64,000 nucleotides of DNA from Tiliqua scincoides (Eukaryota > Chordata > Lepidosauria > Squamata > Scincidae). Below the pieces are notes generated by a model that did no database searches, was not told the origin of the DNA, and saw only the letters and a list, made by a program, of their open reading frames with translations. The translations under genes and the position numbers were made by a program. Shown here in pieces: positions 39,823-51,900 of the stretch (position 1 is the first letter of the stretch; each line of letters begins with the position of its first letter). The stretch is taken from NCBI RefSeq assembly GCF_035046505.1, contig NC_089821.1, positions 10,802,848 to 10,866,847 on the forward strand, written 5' to 3'.

Positions 39823-39974
39823 TTAAGAAGTAAGTTGTTTACATTTGTGAGCACTGACAAATAAAAGTACTGTAATGTTGTCATTACTTCTCTTTTTTGC
39901 ACACACCATTCAGTTGGATTTCAGTGGATGGAACTAGCATGTTGCATCTGTGTAATGCCAGCTTTTCTTTTAAA

Positions 39975-40235
39975 ATGGCATCATTATTATTATTAACAGT
40001 ATTTATATACCGCTTTTCAACTAAAAGTTCACAAAGCAGTTTACAGAGAAAAATCAAATAACTAAATGGCTCCCTGTCCCAAAAGGGCTCACAATCTAAA
40101 AAGATGCCAAGGAATACCAGCAGACAGCCACTAGAACAGACAGTGCTGGGGTGAGGTGGGCCAGTTACTCTCCCCCTGCTAAAAAAAAGGAGCACCCACT
40201 TGAAAAAGTGCCTCTTACCCAATTAGCAGGGGTAA
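39975..40235 (-). mobile_element. (AAT)n-tailed retroposon, reverse copy
   Basis: Tail attattattattaacagtat and tataccgcttttcaacta, then ggctccctgtcccaaaaggg and a ccagcagacagccactagaa block. The tail resembles those of Sauria SINE and Bov-B-type RTE elements. The body is not assigned. Confidence 0.55.
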
Positions 40236-40449
40236 TCATATATTACATCATATATTACAGGCTGCCACTGGGGAAGAGTCAGTGACTTGTACTTTGTTTG
40301 TCCTGTCCAAATTAGGAATCTGCATTAGTAGAATTCACTTGCATAAGATAGGGTGAAGGCTAGTAGCTTATCAGTGGCTATATGGAGCTTCCAGGTTCAA
40401 AGGTAAGTTGTGACAGTGGGAGAAAGAGCTATTGCTTTCAAGCCCAGCT

Positions 40450-40550
40450 TGTGAGCTTTCCTGAAGCATCTGCTTGGCTACTGTGAGAAGTAGGTTGCTA
40501 GACTAGATAGCCTTTTTGTCTAGTCCAGCAGGACTCTTCTTCTAAAGTTC
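40450..40550 (+). mobile_element. CR1-like 3' tail fragment
   Basis: gcatctgcttggctactgtg followed by gactagatagcc and gtccagcaggactcttctt resembles a diverged CR1/SINE terminus. Confidence 0.45.
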
Positions 40551-41849
40551 ATGTATTCCCTGAAAGATCTCTTCTCTGGCCACTTCTGGGGCATTTGTAG
40601 AACAGCAGCAACTGGGGCAACCGAAGCCTGTTTCTTGTGTAGCGGTGCGGAAAGCAGAGGGAGCAGACACATGCTTTGCTCCCAAATTACACAGGGTACT
40701 TTTCAGTTCGGCTAAAAGCAGCATCTCCAATACTTGTCTGGAAAAACTGGAAGATTCAGTGCAAATGCTGGAGATTCTTGCCTTGCACATATGGGGTTAG
40801 ACTAGGAAAATTAGGATTTCTGCAAGGATTTATTCAGACATGGAGCACAATGCTGGGGGGAGGGCCTTACTGACATGTCCCTGGGCATTGTGTAACCATG
40901 GAATCTCCATGACGACTGGATAAGGTCCTGTCTATTATTTTAAGCATGGTGCTAGCTGTGACTTCATATCTTTAAATTTTTTTACATAAGCAAGAATGAC
41001 ACTTTTATAGAATATCTAAGCTACCATTATGTGCCTGAAACTCAGTTCAACTTTATAAATGTGCTCCATATATTGACAGCTGGTGTTCATTCCTAGGTAC
41101 TATGTTAATAGTTGAGAACTAGCAGATTTCCTAGATTGCCAGACAGAGTTAATTCCCAGTCTTTGACATGCTGCTCGATGGTAAATACCAACTGTTGCCA
41201 CATGGGGGAGCACCTACATTAAGAAATGTTCTCTGCATGCAACTGATGGGGAGGGGGAATCTTGACACATTACTATGTTGAAAATAAACATGAGAATTGC
41301 ACCTGGTGCTAACACTCAGTTGTAAGTCTTTGTGATACTTTTGAATGATCAGACCAAGATTATCAGGCAGAATGGGAACAGGCTTGGTAGAAAGAAAGGG
41401 GGGAAAAAGATTACTTTGTAACTTTCACAATTTTAATAAATATTAAAGAAATTGCACTTCATCTTTTATAGGCTATATATCCTGAAAGTCGGTTTCTTTG
41501 ATTGTAATAGTTTCACAGCTATTACCATCTTACCATAGCTATTACCATAAAGCAATTATCTTAAGGCAATAACATAAAACTGCTATTGAAATATCGCACA
41601 ATTAAGACTGTTTGCTGGCTTTTCTAATACCTTCATCCTGTTCAGACATTAGTGAGCATGGAATGACTCACATTAATGTACTTTTTTAAACTGAATAACC
41701 CCCTGGAGCTGTAGGTGTGTTAAGTTGTGATGCTGTTAAAAAGGGAGTGTGCATCCCACAGTACAGTACATGTACATTATATTATGAACATCGGAATGGT
41801 TGCATGCTATTTTCAAAGGTTCAGGACAACTGCTATACGTTTATAATAG
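40551..41849. other. Intergenic, unassigned
   Basis: AT-rich sequence with no coding homology. Several AATAAA strings (e.g. near 41284) are not tied to a gene. Confidence 0.35.
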
Positions 41850-42117
41850 GGGTGGCCAAATTTGCTTAATATAAGAGCCACATACAGATGCTGAAGAGCT
41901 GCAATATTTAAGAAGCATTTACATTCTTAAATATATTTACTTACTATGAACTGGATATGCTTTAATCCAGTGGAGTCCTGGTAAATAATTATAAAACATT
42001 TATATTAACCTTTTATATTAATTGTGATGCAAGATGAGCTCAGCCAACATATTTCCAAAAGCTGGACATTATATGTAAAATAGTCATATGTGACTCATGA
42101 GCTGCAATTTTATCACC
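41850..42117. mobile_element. hAT-like MITE (GGGGTGGCCAAA end)
   Basis: Starts taggggtggccaaatttgc and ends tatcacccctg. Flanks gtttataa and ttgtataa match at 6 of 8. AT-rich interior (gagccacatacagatg, catgagctgcaatttt). Confidence 0.5.
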
Positions 42118-42944
42118 CCTGTTGTATAACATGATGATTTGAGCAACAGCAAATACATTTGCAGGCATTGGAAATGATACCTATGAATTATTGACGCAAA
42201 TAGTATTTGGATAGTGTATTGGGCTTGTGATAGTGAAATCTTATCATGAACACACATAGCTCAAAAGAAAGGAGCCAGGAGCAGGTAGCACACGAAAAAT
42301 TTGGTCACAGCTCAAGCACTTTTGCTCAAGCTCATTTACGACCACGTAGCTGATTATTTGATTTTTGATTGGTTTTTGTTTAGCTTCTGTTCTCTGTGGT
42401 GGTTGCACTTTTGAAGGCAGAAAGGCAGGATAGAAAATATTTAATAAGTAACTGCACTAATAAGACTGGGTCTTTCCCATCTCATGCTGTCTGTACAGAA
42501 AATGCAAAAGGAAAATAGGGGAAGTCAAGACATACTCATCATTTTGGAATATTAAAATTGTCTCAGCTCCCTAAGATAGATGCTGCTCTGTAGGGGATAG
42601 GAAGATCCCCTGTGTCTATGACTGAAATGTAGACTTTTTTTTTTAAAAGCTCATTTTCACACCCACCAATTCAGGAAACTACAAGCACAGAGGAAAGCTT
42701 TGCATAGGCTGTTGTCCTTCAGTTACTGAAAGCAGGTCACTCTACAGGACTGACTGTGCTGCAACAGTTAATGTGTGTGCTTAACAACGTGCTGTGCTCC
42801 TGCTGGATGGGACCACTGCTCTGGCCACTTTCAGTTTAAGGCATACGAAACTGTCAAGGGTGTGTGTTCAAGCTCCTCAAATCACAGTAGGAAATAGATA
42901 GGTGCAAGGCTTCCTTCAGATAACTTGTTTGCCTATTAGGGTGG
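42118..42944. other. Intergenic, unassigned
   Basis: No recognised feature. Confidence 0.35.
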
Positions 42945-43130
42945 TAAAGGTCATAGGAAGCTGTCTTCCGCAGAGCCAGACCAGTGATCCCTCAGTGTTG
43001 TTGACAGGCAGCAGCTCTCCAAAATTTTAGACCATAATTTTCTTCTGTTCTACCTAATGCCAGGATTTGAACCCAGGAGCTCCTGCATGCAAAGCTTCTG
43101 CATTTTCCACTGGGCTCCGGCCATTCCCAG
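42945..43130 (-). mobile_element. tRNA-derived SINE, reverse copy
   Basis: Reverse of the 36255 family: ggtcataggaagctgtcttc, ggcagcagctctccaaaatt, then the B-box region (aggatttgaacccaggagct) and gcatgcaaagcttctg at the tRNA-like 5' end. Confidence 0.65.
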
Positions 43131-43955
43131 GTCAATGAAAAACACTCTGAATTGTGCCCAGAAATTATCTGGACAACCAGTGCAGCTGCTTGTAGCCTGT
43201 GTAATATATTCCTAGTGACTCATTTTTGTTAACCAACCTGCAGCCCTAAATGAAGTTTCTGTCATATATTAATTGGAAGTCAGACAGGGCAGGTATGAAG
43301 GGTTCAGTCTGTGTATATTTATCCATGGCTTTCCCCTGCCTATTTATCACCCAGCAACGGGTCCAGAAACACTGGCAGGCTGCATAACCTGCACCTTCAG
43401 GAAAAGTGTAATGTTATCCAGGGCAGGACCTTCTTCGACATCACAAACATCTTAGTCTTATGAAACGCTTGTGTAGCAGCCCTGATTGACATCCATTCAC
43501 AGATTCCATTAGCTCACTATAATTCATGTTGGTGATGATAAACAATTGGTTTTTATCTGCATATTGGTGAGACACTATACTAAAAAAAAAATCTCCCAAG
43601 GAGCTTTATGCAAATGCTAAACAAGCTTGAACTGTCTATTAATTGACGTTTATAAGTTTGTTTGTTTTTTAAATGTCTTTGAATTTGACTCCATGAAAAC
43701 TAATGGGAATTTACATGGGATGCTTTAGGATGTCACATGGGCTTGCATGCAAGGAAGAGCTGTCCTGTGCATGGAGAAAAATCACTGAATAAGGGGGAAA
43801 TATGTGAAAAGGAGTATGCAGAGAGCAGCCTGAGTTCTCAGTATTTGTTTCAGTGGTGCCTGGAGTAAACATTTTTAGTGTATAGTAACTTTCTAAATTC
43901 ATTTCAGTTCACAGATGCTTTAGAAAAAATCATACGTTTTGAAAGTCATGGGCAG
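43131..43955. other. Intergenic, unassigned
   Basis: No recognised feature. Confidence 0.35.
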
Positions 43956-44412
43956 CGCAATCCTAACTTGCACTGGAACAGTGCCTGCACTGTATCCAGT
44001 GCAAGTTTTGGGCTGGCTGAGGTTTGGCCCAAGGCACAGGGGGGGGGGGAAATTTCGCTTATCTGAGGGAGAGCTGCAGCAGCCGCAATGTGTCTACTTG
44101 GATCTGCAACATCTAAAGAGGTGGCATAGATCTGAGCAGCCTGGAGTCACTCTGCTCAGGAACGGGACTAGGAGCTGGATCCTGGCCCCACCTCCTGTTC
44201 CCTGCCTGCCCACCCACAGGCTCAGCTGGCAAACTTACCAGGTGCAGTTGGTGCGGAAGCTGGATCTGGCCTCCACGGGCCAGCATGCGTCCCTGCGCTG
44301 GCCCAGCCAATTCACATGGAGGCACAAAAATGCTTTTACGGCAAGTTTGCAACTTTCCCAGACTGGCACAAGAGACTTGCACCAGCCAACCACATTCTTT
44401 GGATTGCGCTCT
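43956..44412. mobile_element. MITE type C, continuous copy
   Basis: gcgcaatcctaacttgcact at the left and ggattgcgct at the right are inverted ends. The interior aligns with both halves of 35105-35870, giving the empty site for the SINE there. Confidence 0.6.
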
Positions 44413-44570
44413 GAGACAAATAGGTAGCTAGATATTAATGTATCAAACATACTGAACAGAGATTAGAACCAGTTTCTGAAATGCACGTATTTAAATTACA
44501 GTAGCTGCTTAAATACAGCATCTTACACATAGATTGGAGCTGGACTTTTACAGATGAAAGTACAAAACAG

Positions 44571-44576
44571 TTTATT
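44571..44576 (-). terminator. RASGRP1: Candidate poly(A) signal of RASGRP1
   Basis: The minus strand reads AATAAA here, with others at 44650-44655 and 45024-45029. The first coding-side candidate is over 3.7 kb past the stop, so the 3' UTR would be long and transposon-laden. Which signal is used cannot be told from sequence. Confidence 0.25.
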
Positions 44577-44869
44577 TAGCCATCAATACTCCAAAAGGAG
44601 TAAACATACATATATTGAAACAAAGTACAAATCACCAGCCAGGCAAATATTTATTCTTTTAAAAATAAATTATGGAATATACTTGAAGCTTTCAACAGAG
44701 ATTGTAAATAAATAGAACACAAAGCTACATACAGTCACACATTTCTGATTTCATAGTGTGTCACTTATCCGTCAGTTCTAGAATTATTAGAAAATGGAAA
44801 TCTATAGATGATTTTCACAAGCAATACTAAAAGTTGCCTTGTGTTATTTGTACACAGGTGTGATGAAGG

Positions 44870-44957
44870 ATGAAGTAATACACACTTCTGGGAAATAAGT
44901 GCTATTGAACTCAATGAAACTTACTTCTGAGAAGACAGGCATAGGATTGTGCTGTAA
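44870..44957. repeat. Short ~90-bp palindromic element
   Basis: Same family as 12743. The centre is gaactcaatgaaacttactt and the right end is cataggattgtgctg. Confidence 0.55.
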
Positions 44958-45454
44958 CTAAAGCATGTTGAATGAATGCATTTTAAAAGTTATTAACCCC
45001 AATCCCACTTCCAAAGGCAGTGTTTTATTGATTGATTTGGTTTCTACTACGCTTTGCATTCACCCTGTTTTAGCCTTGCATTCACTCTGAAGTTAGGCTG
45101 AGCCATCGAGACCACTCAGTGCACATCAGATCTGAGTCAGAATTTGAACCCAAGTTCCTATACCAAAACTCAGCACTATAGCAACTACACATTTGGTTGA
45201 AGAAGATGAATTTACAAGGAGATGAACTTTACATTTCCACCTTCTTATGCTTTGTGTGTTACTTGCGAAAAGTGCTCTATCTTTAGTACATTACTGAATT
45301 TCTCTGCCATTACCAGCACACACTGGATTAGGCAAACATGGGAGTGTCTGTGCCCAGAATCACTGGAATGGAGGCGTAGCAGCCTTTGCCATGTGAACAG
45401 ATGCAGGTGAGTGGCAGGTGAAAATAATTTTTTAAAAGGTAGCATTCAGAGCTT

Positions 45455-45944
45455 TTATGTTGGCAACCTTCAGTCTCGAAAGACTCTGGTATCACGCTCT
45501 GAAAGGTGGTTCTGGAACAGCGTCTAGTGTGGCTGAAAAGGCCAATTCAGGAGTGACAATCCCTTCCACACTGGGAGCAAGTGCAGTCTGTCCCTGGTCT
45601 GTCTCTCTGACTAAGGGCCTTCCTTCTTTGCCTCAGACTGTTGGCCAAGTGTATCTTCAAACTGGGAAAGGCCATGCTGCACAGCCTGCCTCCAAGCGGG
45701 CCGCTCAGAGGCCAGGGTTTTCCACCTGTTGAGGTCCACTCCTAAGGCCTTTAGATCTCTCTTGCAGATGTCCTTGTATCGCAGCTGTGGTCTACCTGTA
45801 GGGTGCTTTCCTTGCACGAGTTCTCCATAGAGGAGATCCTTTGGGATCCGGCCATCATCCATTCTCACGATCGAGCCAACGCAGGCGTCTCTGTTTCAGC
45901 AGTGCATACATGCTAGGGATTCCAGCTCGTTCCAGGACTGTGTA
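45455..45944 (-). mobile_element. RTE-type LINE 3' end
   Basis: Minus-strand frame 45868-45611 reads MRMDDGRIPKDLLYGELVQG and on to a premature end before the zinc-finger segment. Perfect 11-bp duplication attcagagctt (45444-45454, 45945-45955). 490 bp long. Confidence 0.85.
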
Positions 45945-46285
45945 ATTCAGAGCTTAGTAGCTGTGAAAAACACCTTCCTCGCCCCACTGATGCTCCCAAG
46001 CCTTTGGAAGACCGGTAGCAGCACTGTGGAATGCAGTCCATGGGGGTAAAAGCCCAGAAGGCAGGAGGAAACTGCTAACAGAGACCCACTCTACTTCGGA
46101 GTTTTTCTCCCAATTTCTGGGTATTGCTCAGTAGCCCACCCCCAGCGCATTCCTTGCTGATGCCAAGGGACCCCCAACTCTCAATAGTGGCTTTTCAGGG
46201 AGCTTGGGCATTGATAGGGATGGGCAGATGGAGAACATGGTTCTTCTTGGAGTGCCATGCTCTAGGTGCTACCCTAAGTCACTAA

Positions 46286-46512
46286 GCTGATGGTTCCCAA
46301 ACTTACAGTGGTTGTGGCGCTCTTCTTTCGTGGAAACCTCTTCCCTGCTCTCCTGGGCATTGCCATCGTAGATCACGGGAGATCTTGTGTGATCCAAGAT
46401 GGTAGCACCAAGGAGAGATGGGAAGAAGACGGTGCCAGGGGGCATCTCATGGTGTCCCTGTGAGTTTGTTGCACTGCCTTCAAGGTGCCACAGTGCACAG
46501 TTTGGGAACTGT
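46286..46512. mobile_element. hAT-like MITE (TGGTTCCCAAACT ends)
   Basis: ctgatggttcccaaacttac at the left pairs with cagtttgggaactg at the right. The flanking duplication is not clear. Confidence 0.5.
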
Positions 46513-46676
46513 ATGAAACTTTTGTAGTCACAGTATTTGAAGTTGTTTGAAGCGGGGGGGGGGGAGCTGTTTGAAGTTTGAAAAGCTGGAGCTGAAAAGC
46601 TGGCAAGGGGCAAGTAAACAAAAAGTTAAGCTACATTCATTTAAAAACAGTTACTAATGGCATCTAGTACACTAAG

Positions 46677-46769
46677 GGCACAATCCTTAACCAGGTCTAC
46701 TCAGAAGTAAGTCCTATTTAGTTCAATGGGGCTTACTCTCAGGAAAGTGTGGTTAGGATTGCAGCCTAA
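46677..46769. repeat. Short ~90-bp palindromic element
   Basis: gcacaatccttaacc at one end, gtcctatttagttcaatggg in the centre, ggttaggattgcagcc at the other end. Confidence 0.6.
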
Positions 46770-47301
46770 GTTCCATAACCCAGAGAAAATGCAGAAACTG
46801 TGGTGCATTTTTCAGCTTGAAATTGAAAGTCAAAAGCCATCACGAAGTTAAGTTCTGAATGTGCAGGGCTTCCTGGATGATTTTAGCTAGTTTGCAATGT
46901 GGATGGGGCTTAATTGCTCCTGCAAAATCATGATCATGTGGAAGCATTTGCATTGAATACTAGCCCGTGGCTGAATCTACAGCCCACACATAGTGGAAAT
47001 GTCTAGCAGATGCTCCATAGATTTCATTGTTGAGAAAGAAGTGGAACTCTTCATGTGAAAACGCAAACCAACTTGAAAAGACAAGTATGTAAGTGTATTT
47101 ATACCAAGACTGGGGCTCTGGATATATCACCCCCCAATCATTTACTATCAGTTGCCAAGTAATGAAATATTAAGTTGATATCCGAGAACCTTTTTGGACA
47201 TTTTCTGCTTTTAAGAACAATTAAGATTCTCTCAAGGAAAAGGAAAGAAACCTTTGATTTGCACATTCATTCAAACCAGCATTCATTGTGGGGAGAGATT
47301 A

Positions 47302-47398
47302 ACAACCCAATTCTATCCACACTTTCCTGTGAGTAAGCCCCATTGACTCCAATAGGTTCTTACTTCTGAGTAGACATGGATAGGATGGGGCTGTGTAG
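47302..47398. repeat. Short ~90-bp palindromic element
   Basis: caattctatccacactttcc at one end, gtaagccccattgactccaa in the centre, ggataggatggggctg at the other. Confidence 0.6.
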
Positions 47399-47450
47399 CC
47401 TCAATCAAGAGATTCTGCAATTATTTGAATGCAAAATCTTGCCTTCCCAA

Positions 47451-47474
47451 ACACACACACACACACACACACAG
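47451..47474. repeat. (CA)n microsatellite
   Basis: Twelve CA units. Confidence 0.95.
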
Positions 47475-47538
47475 TGAACCCAAGGCTTACCTTCAACTTT
47501 TTGCTGAGAAGAATGCACAGGTTTCAATTGTGGCATGG

Positions 47539-47680
47539 TTGGCAACCTTCAGTCTCGAAAGACTATGGTATAAGCCTACAGCACCTGGTATTCCCAGGCG
47601 GTCTCCCATCCAAATACTAACCAGGCTGGACCCTGCTTAGCTTCTGAGATCGGATGAGATCGGGCATGTGCAGGGTAACA
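47539..47680 (-). mobile_element. 5S-rRNA-derived SINE, copy 3
   Basis: Reverse-oriented. Tail ttggcaaccttcagtctcga, 5S body with gcggtctcccatccaaatac and gatcggatgagatcgggc. The outer end (cagggtaacagctgctgca) resembles the 5' leader of copy 1, which suggests that the SINE has a conserved head of its own. Confidence 0.87.
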
Positions 47681-47785
47681 GCTGCTGCATAGTCTACCAG
47701 GAATCTCTCTTGCACAAGTGCTACCATCTACTCATATATGCTCCCATATGGATGCCAGGGTTGTTTCAGCTCCAGCAGTAGCTAA

Positions 47786-47966
47786 GGGTGCAGTCCTAAC
47801 CCACTTTCCAGCACTGACATAAGGGCAATGCAGTTCTGGGGTAAGGGAACAAACATTCCCTTACTCTGAGGAGGCCTCCATGAGTGCCACCCAACTTCAG
47901 GATGCAGCACACGTCCCATTGGTCCAGATATGCCAGTGCTGGAAAGTTGGTTAGGATTTGGGCCTG
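47786..47966. mobile_element. MITE type A
   Basis: Left end gggtgcagtcctaacccact; right end ggaaagttggttaggatttg. The inner aagggaacaaacattccctt palindrome is present. Confidence 0.65.
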
Positions 47967-48829
47967 AAGCTCTATTAAATCAGTCCAGGGTCGTGCAAAG
48001 TATAGATGTGGACAAGATTCCTGAAGAGGCAAGATCTTGAAAAGGCAGGATGTGCCTTTCACCTCAGTCCATTTGGCTTATTAAATCTGCCAGCACAAGT
48101 TTGGGAGTCTGGGCCTCTTAGGTTATAATGGCTAGCAAGAGAAACCCAAGGTGAGTTAGAGTGAAAAAATATTTAAGATCCATTAATTTCAATGGGGAAA
48201 AACCCACGTTTTTAACCGATCCAATTCAATGGGATTTCACTTTGGCTGAATCTTGTCTTGCGTTTGTGTGGCTAGAAACACAGCTTACAAGGCACAAAGA
48301 AAACATCTCATCCCCACTTATATTTTCCCCCTCATACTGCCCAAAGTAAGTTCATTTTCAAGACTGGGCCTTATTGAGAGTTCTGAGTTTCCCCACCAAG
48401 TCTCTTTTGGTTTAAACACAACCTCTGTGGAGCCATTTTTGAGATGAAAACTGTCTCCTGTTGCTAGAAAACTTGCTCTCAGTCACAACAGATTTCCAGT
48501 TCTAGATACGGAGGTGCCCATGGAGACGTCTTTCATGCATTCTTCTTCGGCAATGGAATTTGGTTACCTTGCCACAGACAACAAGGATGCCCCTTCCCCT
48601 AATTAAATGGAATTCCACATGACATTGTTTCCACCAAACAGAAGGCAAACTATTTTAAGTCAGTTAACAGAGCATGCAGATATCCAGGGGTATCAACATC
48701 AAGCAGAGCAGGAAAATTCAACAGTAATACCTTTGTTTAAAATCCTGCAACTTTGCATATGCTTATGTGCACCAGTCTCAAAAGGCCCCTTCAGCTTCAA
48801 AACCTGCAGAGGAGCTCCCAATTTGTTGG

Positions 48830-48961
48830 CTACAAGCATTCTCCATGTTCCCTCTTGTCTAATATGTGGTTTCTTCTAATGCTGAGCAGCTCAATTTTCA
48901 TATGCGCCTGTCTAAGCCTCAGCTTCAAAGCCTCATTCTCTGTTGAAAGAATATTTCTTTC
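48830..48961 (-). CDS. RASGRP1: RASGRP1 terminal coding exon: coiled-coil tail
   Basis: 44 codons including [23 protein letters not shown], then [23 protein letters not shown]. It matches the human tail in register (LKADNDALKIQLKYAQKK) but with many changes. It follows directly in phase 0 after SYQELEQ. Acceptor cctttag. The tail serves dimerisation and membrane targeting. Confidence 0.9.
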   Translation of the reverse strand, partial: ERNILSTENEALKLRLRQAHMKIELLSIRRNHILDKREHGECL

Positions 48962-51900
48962 CTAAAGGAAAATACAGATCTTGGTGTTAACAGAACAGGC
49001 TTTAAAAACAGTCTCATTAGTCTCAGTCCTATTTAACAGAGGATTTGCTCAACTGGTATCTTATTCTTCAGGTTGGTGTAACTTAACTATTTTCCAAATT
49101 ATAACAGCTTGAAGAGTAAATGAAGTGAAAGATATAAAACTATCATCATAAGAGGGGAGCAATTATCACTGTTGCATCTCTTAAAGGAGTATTTGATAGC
49201 TGGGTAAACACATGCTTTCATGTGCAAAACAGGGCATTTTCTATATCACTGTAAGTAAGAGCAGACATCTTTTCTAACAGCTGATCTAGATGTTATTAGG
49301 AACACATATTGTGCACTAATGTTTTTTAACAGCACATGGGAAGGAGAGAATTACAAAATAAGGCACAGCAGAGAGCACAGAAGCTTTAGCTCTGCCCTCA
49401 CTCTGGTTTCAGTCCTGATCACACATCCCACACAGGCTATTTAATTAGAAAAAGGGTCGCAATTAAACTTTTTTTTCCTAATTAAAATAGCATGCAGGGA
49501 GTACAATTAGGATCAATTGTTAAAATGTGCTAGTTCCCCACACCATCCTTGAAAGATATTTCCCATAACATCTGGTATGACCCTTATGGATGCATCTTCA
49601 GTACATCCACTATACCAGTGTTTCTCAAACTGTGGGTGAGGATCCAGTAGGTGGGTTGTGAGCCAATTTCAGATGGATCCCCATTCATTTCAATGTGTAT
49701 TTTGCTTTTTAATATACAGGTTGAGTCTCATTATTCTCATGGGTTTGTTCCCAGAACTCAGGTGGATGGCAAAAATCCCTCTATAGCAAATCAATTTAAA
49801 AAAACAAAGTCCATTGCTCAGGTGATTTAAAAACACCCTTGCTGACCTTTGTGATGTTGAGATAGAGGACGATCCAACATTCAGTCTCTCTCCAGGCTCT
49901 TAGAAAGTAGCTTGGAGAGAGAATGATTGATGGATTGTCAGCTGGCTGCCCTCTCTCTAACTATTGTAAAGGACTGTTTTCCTTTAATTTAAAGGGCCCT
50001 TCTCATCCTGTTGAGATAAAAATCTCTACAACAGTAAGAAAAGCATTTTAAAGGTGCATTTTCCCCCTTCTCCAGGGATGAGCACATTCCTTCTCATTTG
50101 CAGTGGTCATTCGTGTTGAGTCAAATCAGTGTATAAAAAATCTGTGTATAACAAGGTTGGACCTGTATTAGACATGATGCTACCATGGTATGGGCTGCAT
50201 TTGGGGAAATGTTACAGATATGTACTTTTAACAGGTTACTATGTATCTGCTTTTAACACTGTAGTCAATGGGGTTTACTCCCGGGTAAGTGTGGACAGGA
50301 TTACAGCCTTTGGGATGTTTGGGAATTTTTTTTTTAAGAGATTAATAATTACTTGGGAGGGTTAGGAGGACTCTTCTTTATTTTAAATAAATTTTTGAAC
50401 TTATTCTTATTGTAAACTTTTAATTTACTTACTAATTTAATTCATTAATTGATTTGCTTTTGTTGTAAGGGAGTGTAAAACATGACATCACTTCCAGGTT
50501 AAAGGAACCTGGTTAATGGAACCACCCACTTCTGGTGGGTCCCAGCACACTGTCATTCTAAAAAGTGGGTACTGGTGCTAAAATGTTTGAGAACCACTGC
50601 AACATAATTTTTTTTTTTTTTTTAGGAAAGGAAGAAGGTTAATGGTTTCCTCGAATACCATGTCCAAAAGTGTAATGAAGACATACATCTAGCCTGGGAG
50701 CAAAATGTGTGCTGCCCATTCATTTCCAAAACCTTACAGCAAGCACTATTTTCCAAAAATGAGCAAAATGGATTCAACGTTTCCACGTTACATTTTTAGA
50801 CATGTGTAATTGTCACAGTGACATTGCTTTTGTTTGGAAATGCTTGGCAATTTCTCTCTTGCAGACTCTGGAAAATTCATGATAATTTTTCCTATTCTAC
50901 ATTCACAGAGTTGAGGGTCGGTTGGAAGGTTTTACACAGGGAACAGCATGTTGTATGACAATTCACAACTCAAAGTGATAATTTCACACACCTGTTCCAG
51001 TTCTTGGTATGAAGGTTTTATAGTAGATGGCTCTTCCTTTGCTTTCTGACTGAAGTCCTTGTTTTCCCACTTTACGTAGGCCTTTTTACGGCTCAGTATT
51101 GGGCTTGGACACGGAGACAGAGGAGTAGGCTGGAGAAAGGTATTGTCAGGTGGCATTGCTGACTCTCTCTGCTGCCTGGGGAGTCCATCACCATGCAAAA
51201 GTTCTAGGTCTGTCTGCACGCCCTTGTGTTCCACTGCTGGCTTCAGTCTCACTGAGATCTTCTGAGGCAACTCACCCATAACCATAATTGTTCTGTCTTT
51301 GCTGTCTTCACGGTGCTCCACCACTTCTCCATTGGGAAAGGGAAACCCTCCCTCCTCCAGCCCTGTAGAAAACAACCACAGAATGCAAAGAACATGATGA
51401 ACATGGGAAGTGAAAGCAGCGCAGTGCTTAAAGTGAGCTGAAGGTTCTACTGAAATGCCAAGCGCACAGATGAAGTGAATATTCATAGAAGGAACTACAC
51501 AATGCCTTTCCTAGAACTCTATTTCTACCCACTCATTCCCATTTTCACCCTCCTGAGGTTTTAGTGGGCAAGTCTCTGTGAAAAAAAAAAATGGTAAAAG
51601 TGAAAAAAAGAAAACTATGTTATTATCTGTAATGTGGGGATAATAATACTTTTAAATAATGCATAATTCAAAGACACTAATACTGGTCTACTTATAGCCT
51701 GTTGTCAGGGCTACTGAGAATTCATGTCATTTTTAAAAAACATTTACATCCTCCCATTCCACCTTCGAAGAGGCATTCAAGGTGGCTTAACACCCACAAA
51801 ATCATAAATCACAGAATATAAAAATCATAACAGCTCTAGATGAAAGGTAATGCACGTGAGAGGCTGTGAACACTAGAGTAAGTGATTGCACAGCAACCTC

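Noticed and set aside
50932-51486. Single 184-codon exon reading for RASGRP1
   Set aside because: Splice sites (acceptor at 51363-51364, donor at 50990-50991) and alignment to the known protein limit the coding part to 50992-51362. The rest is intron read-through.
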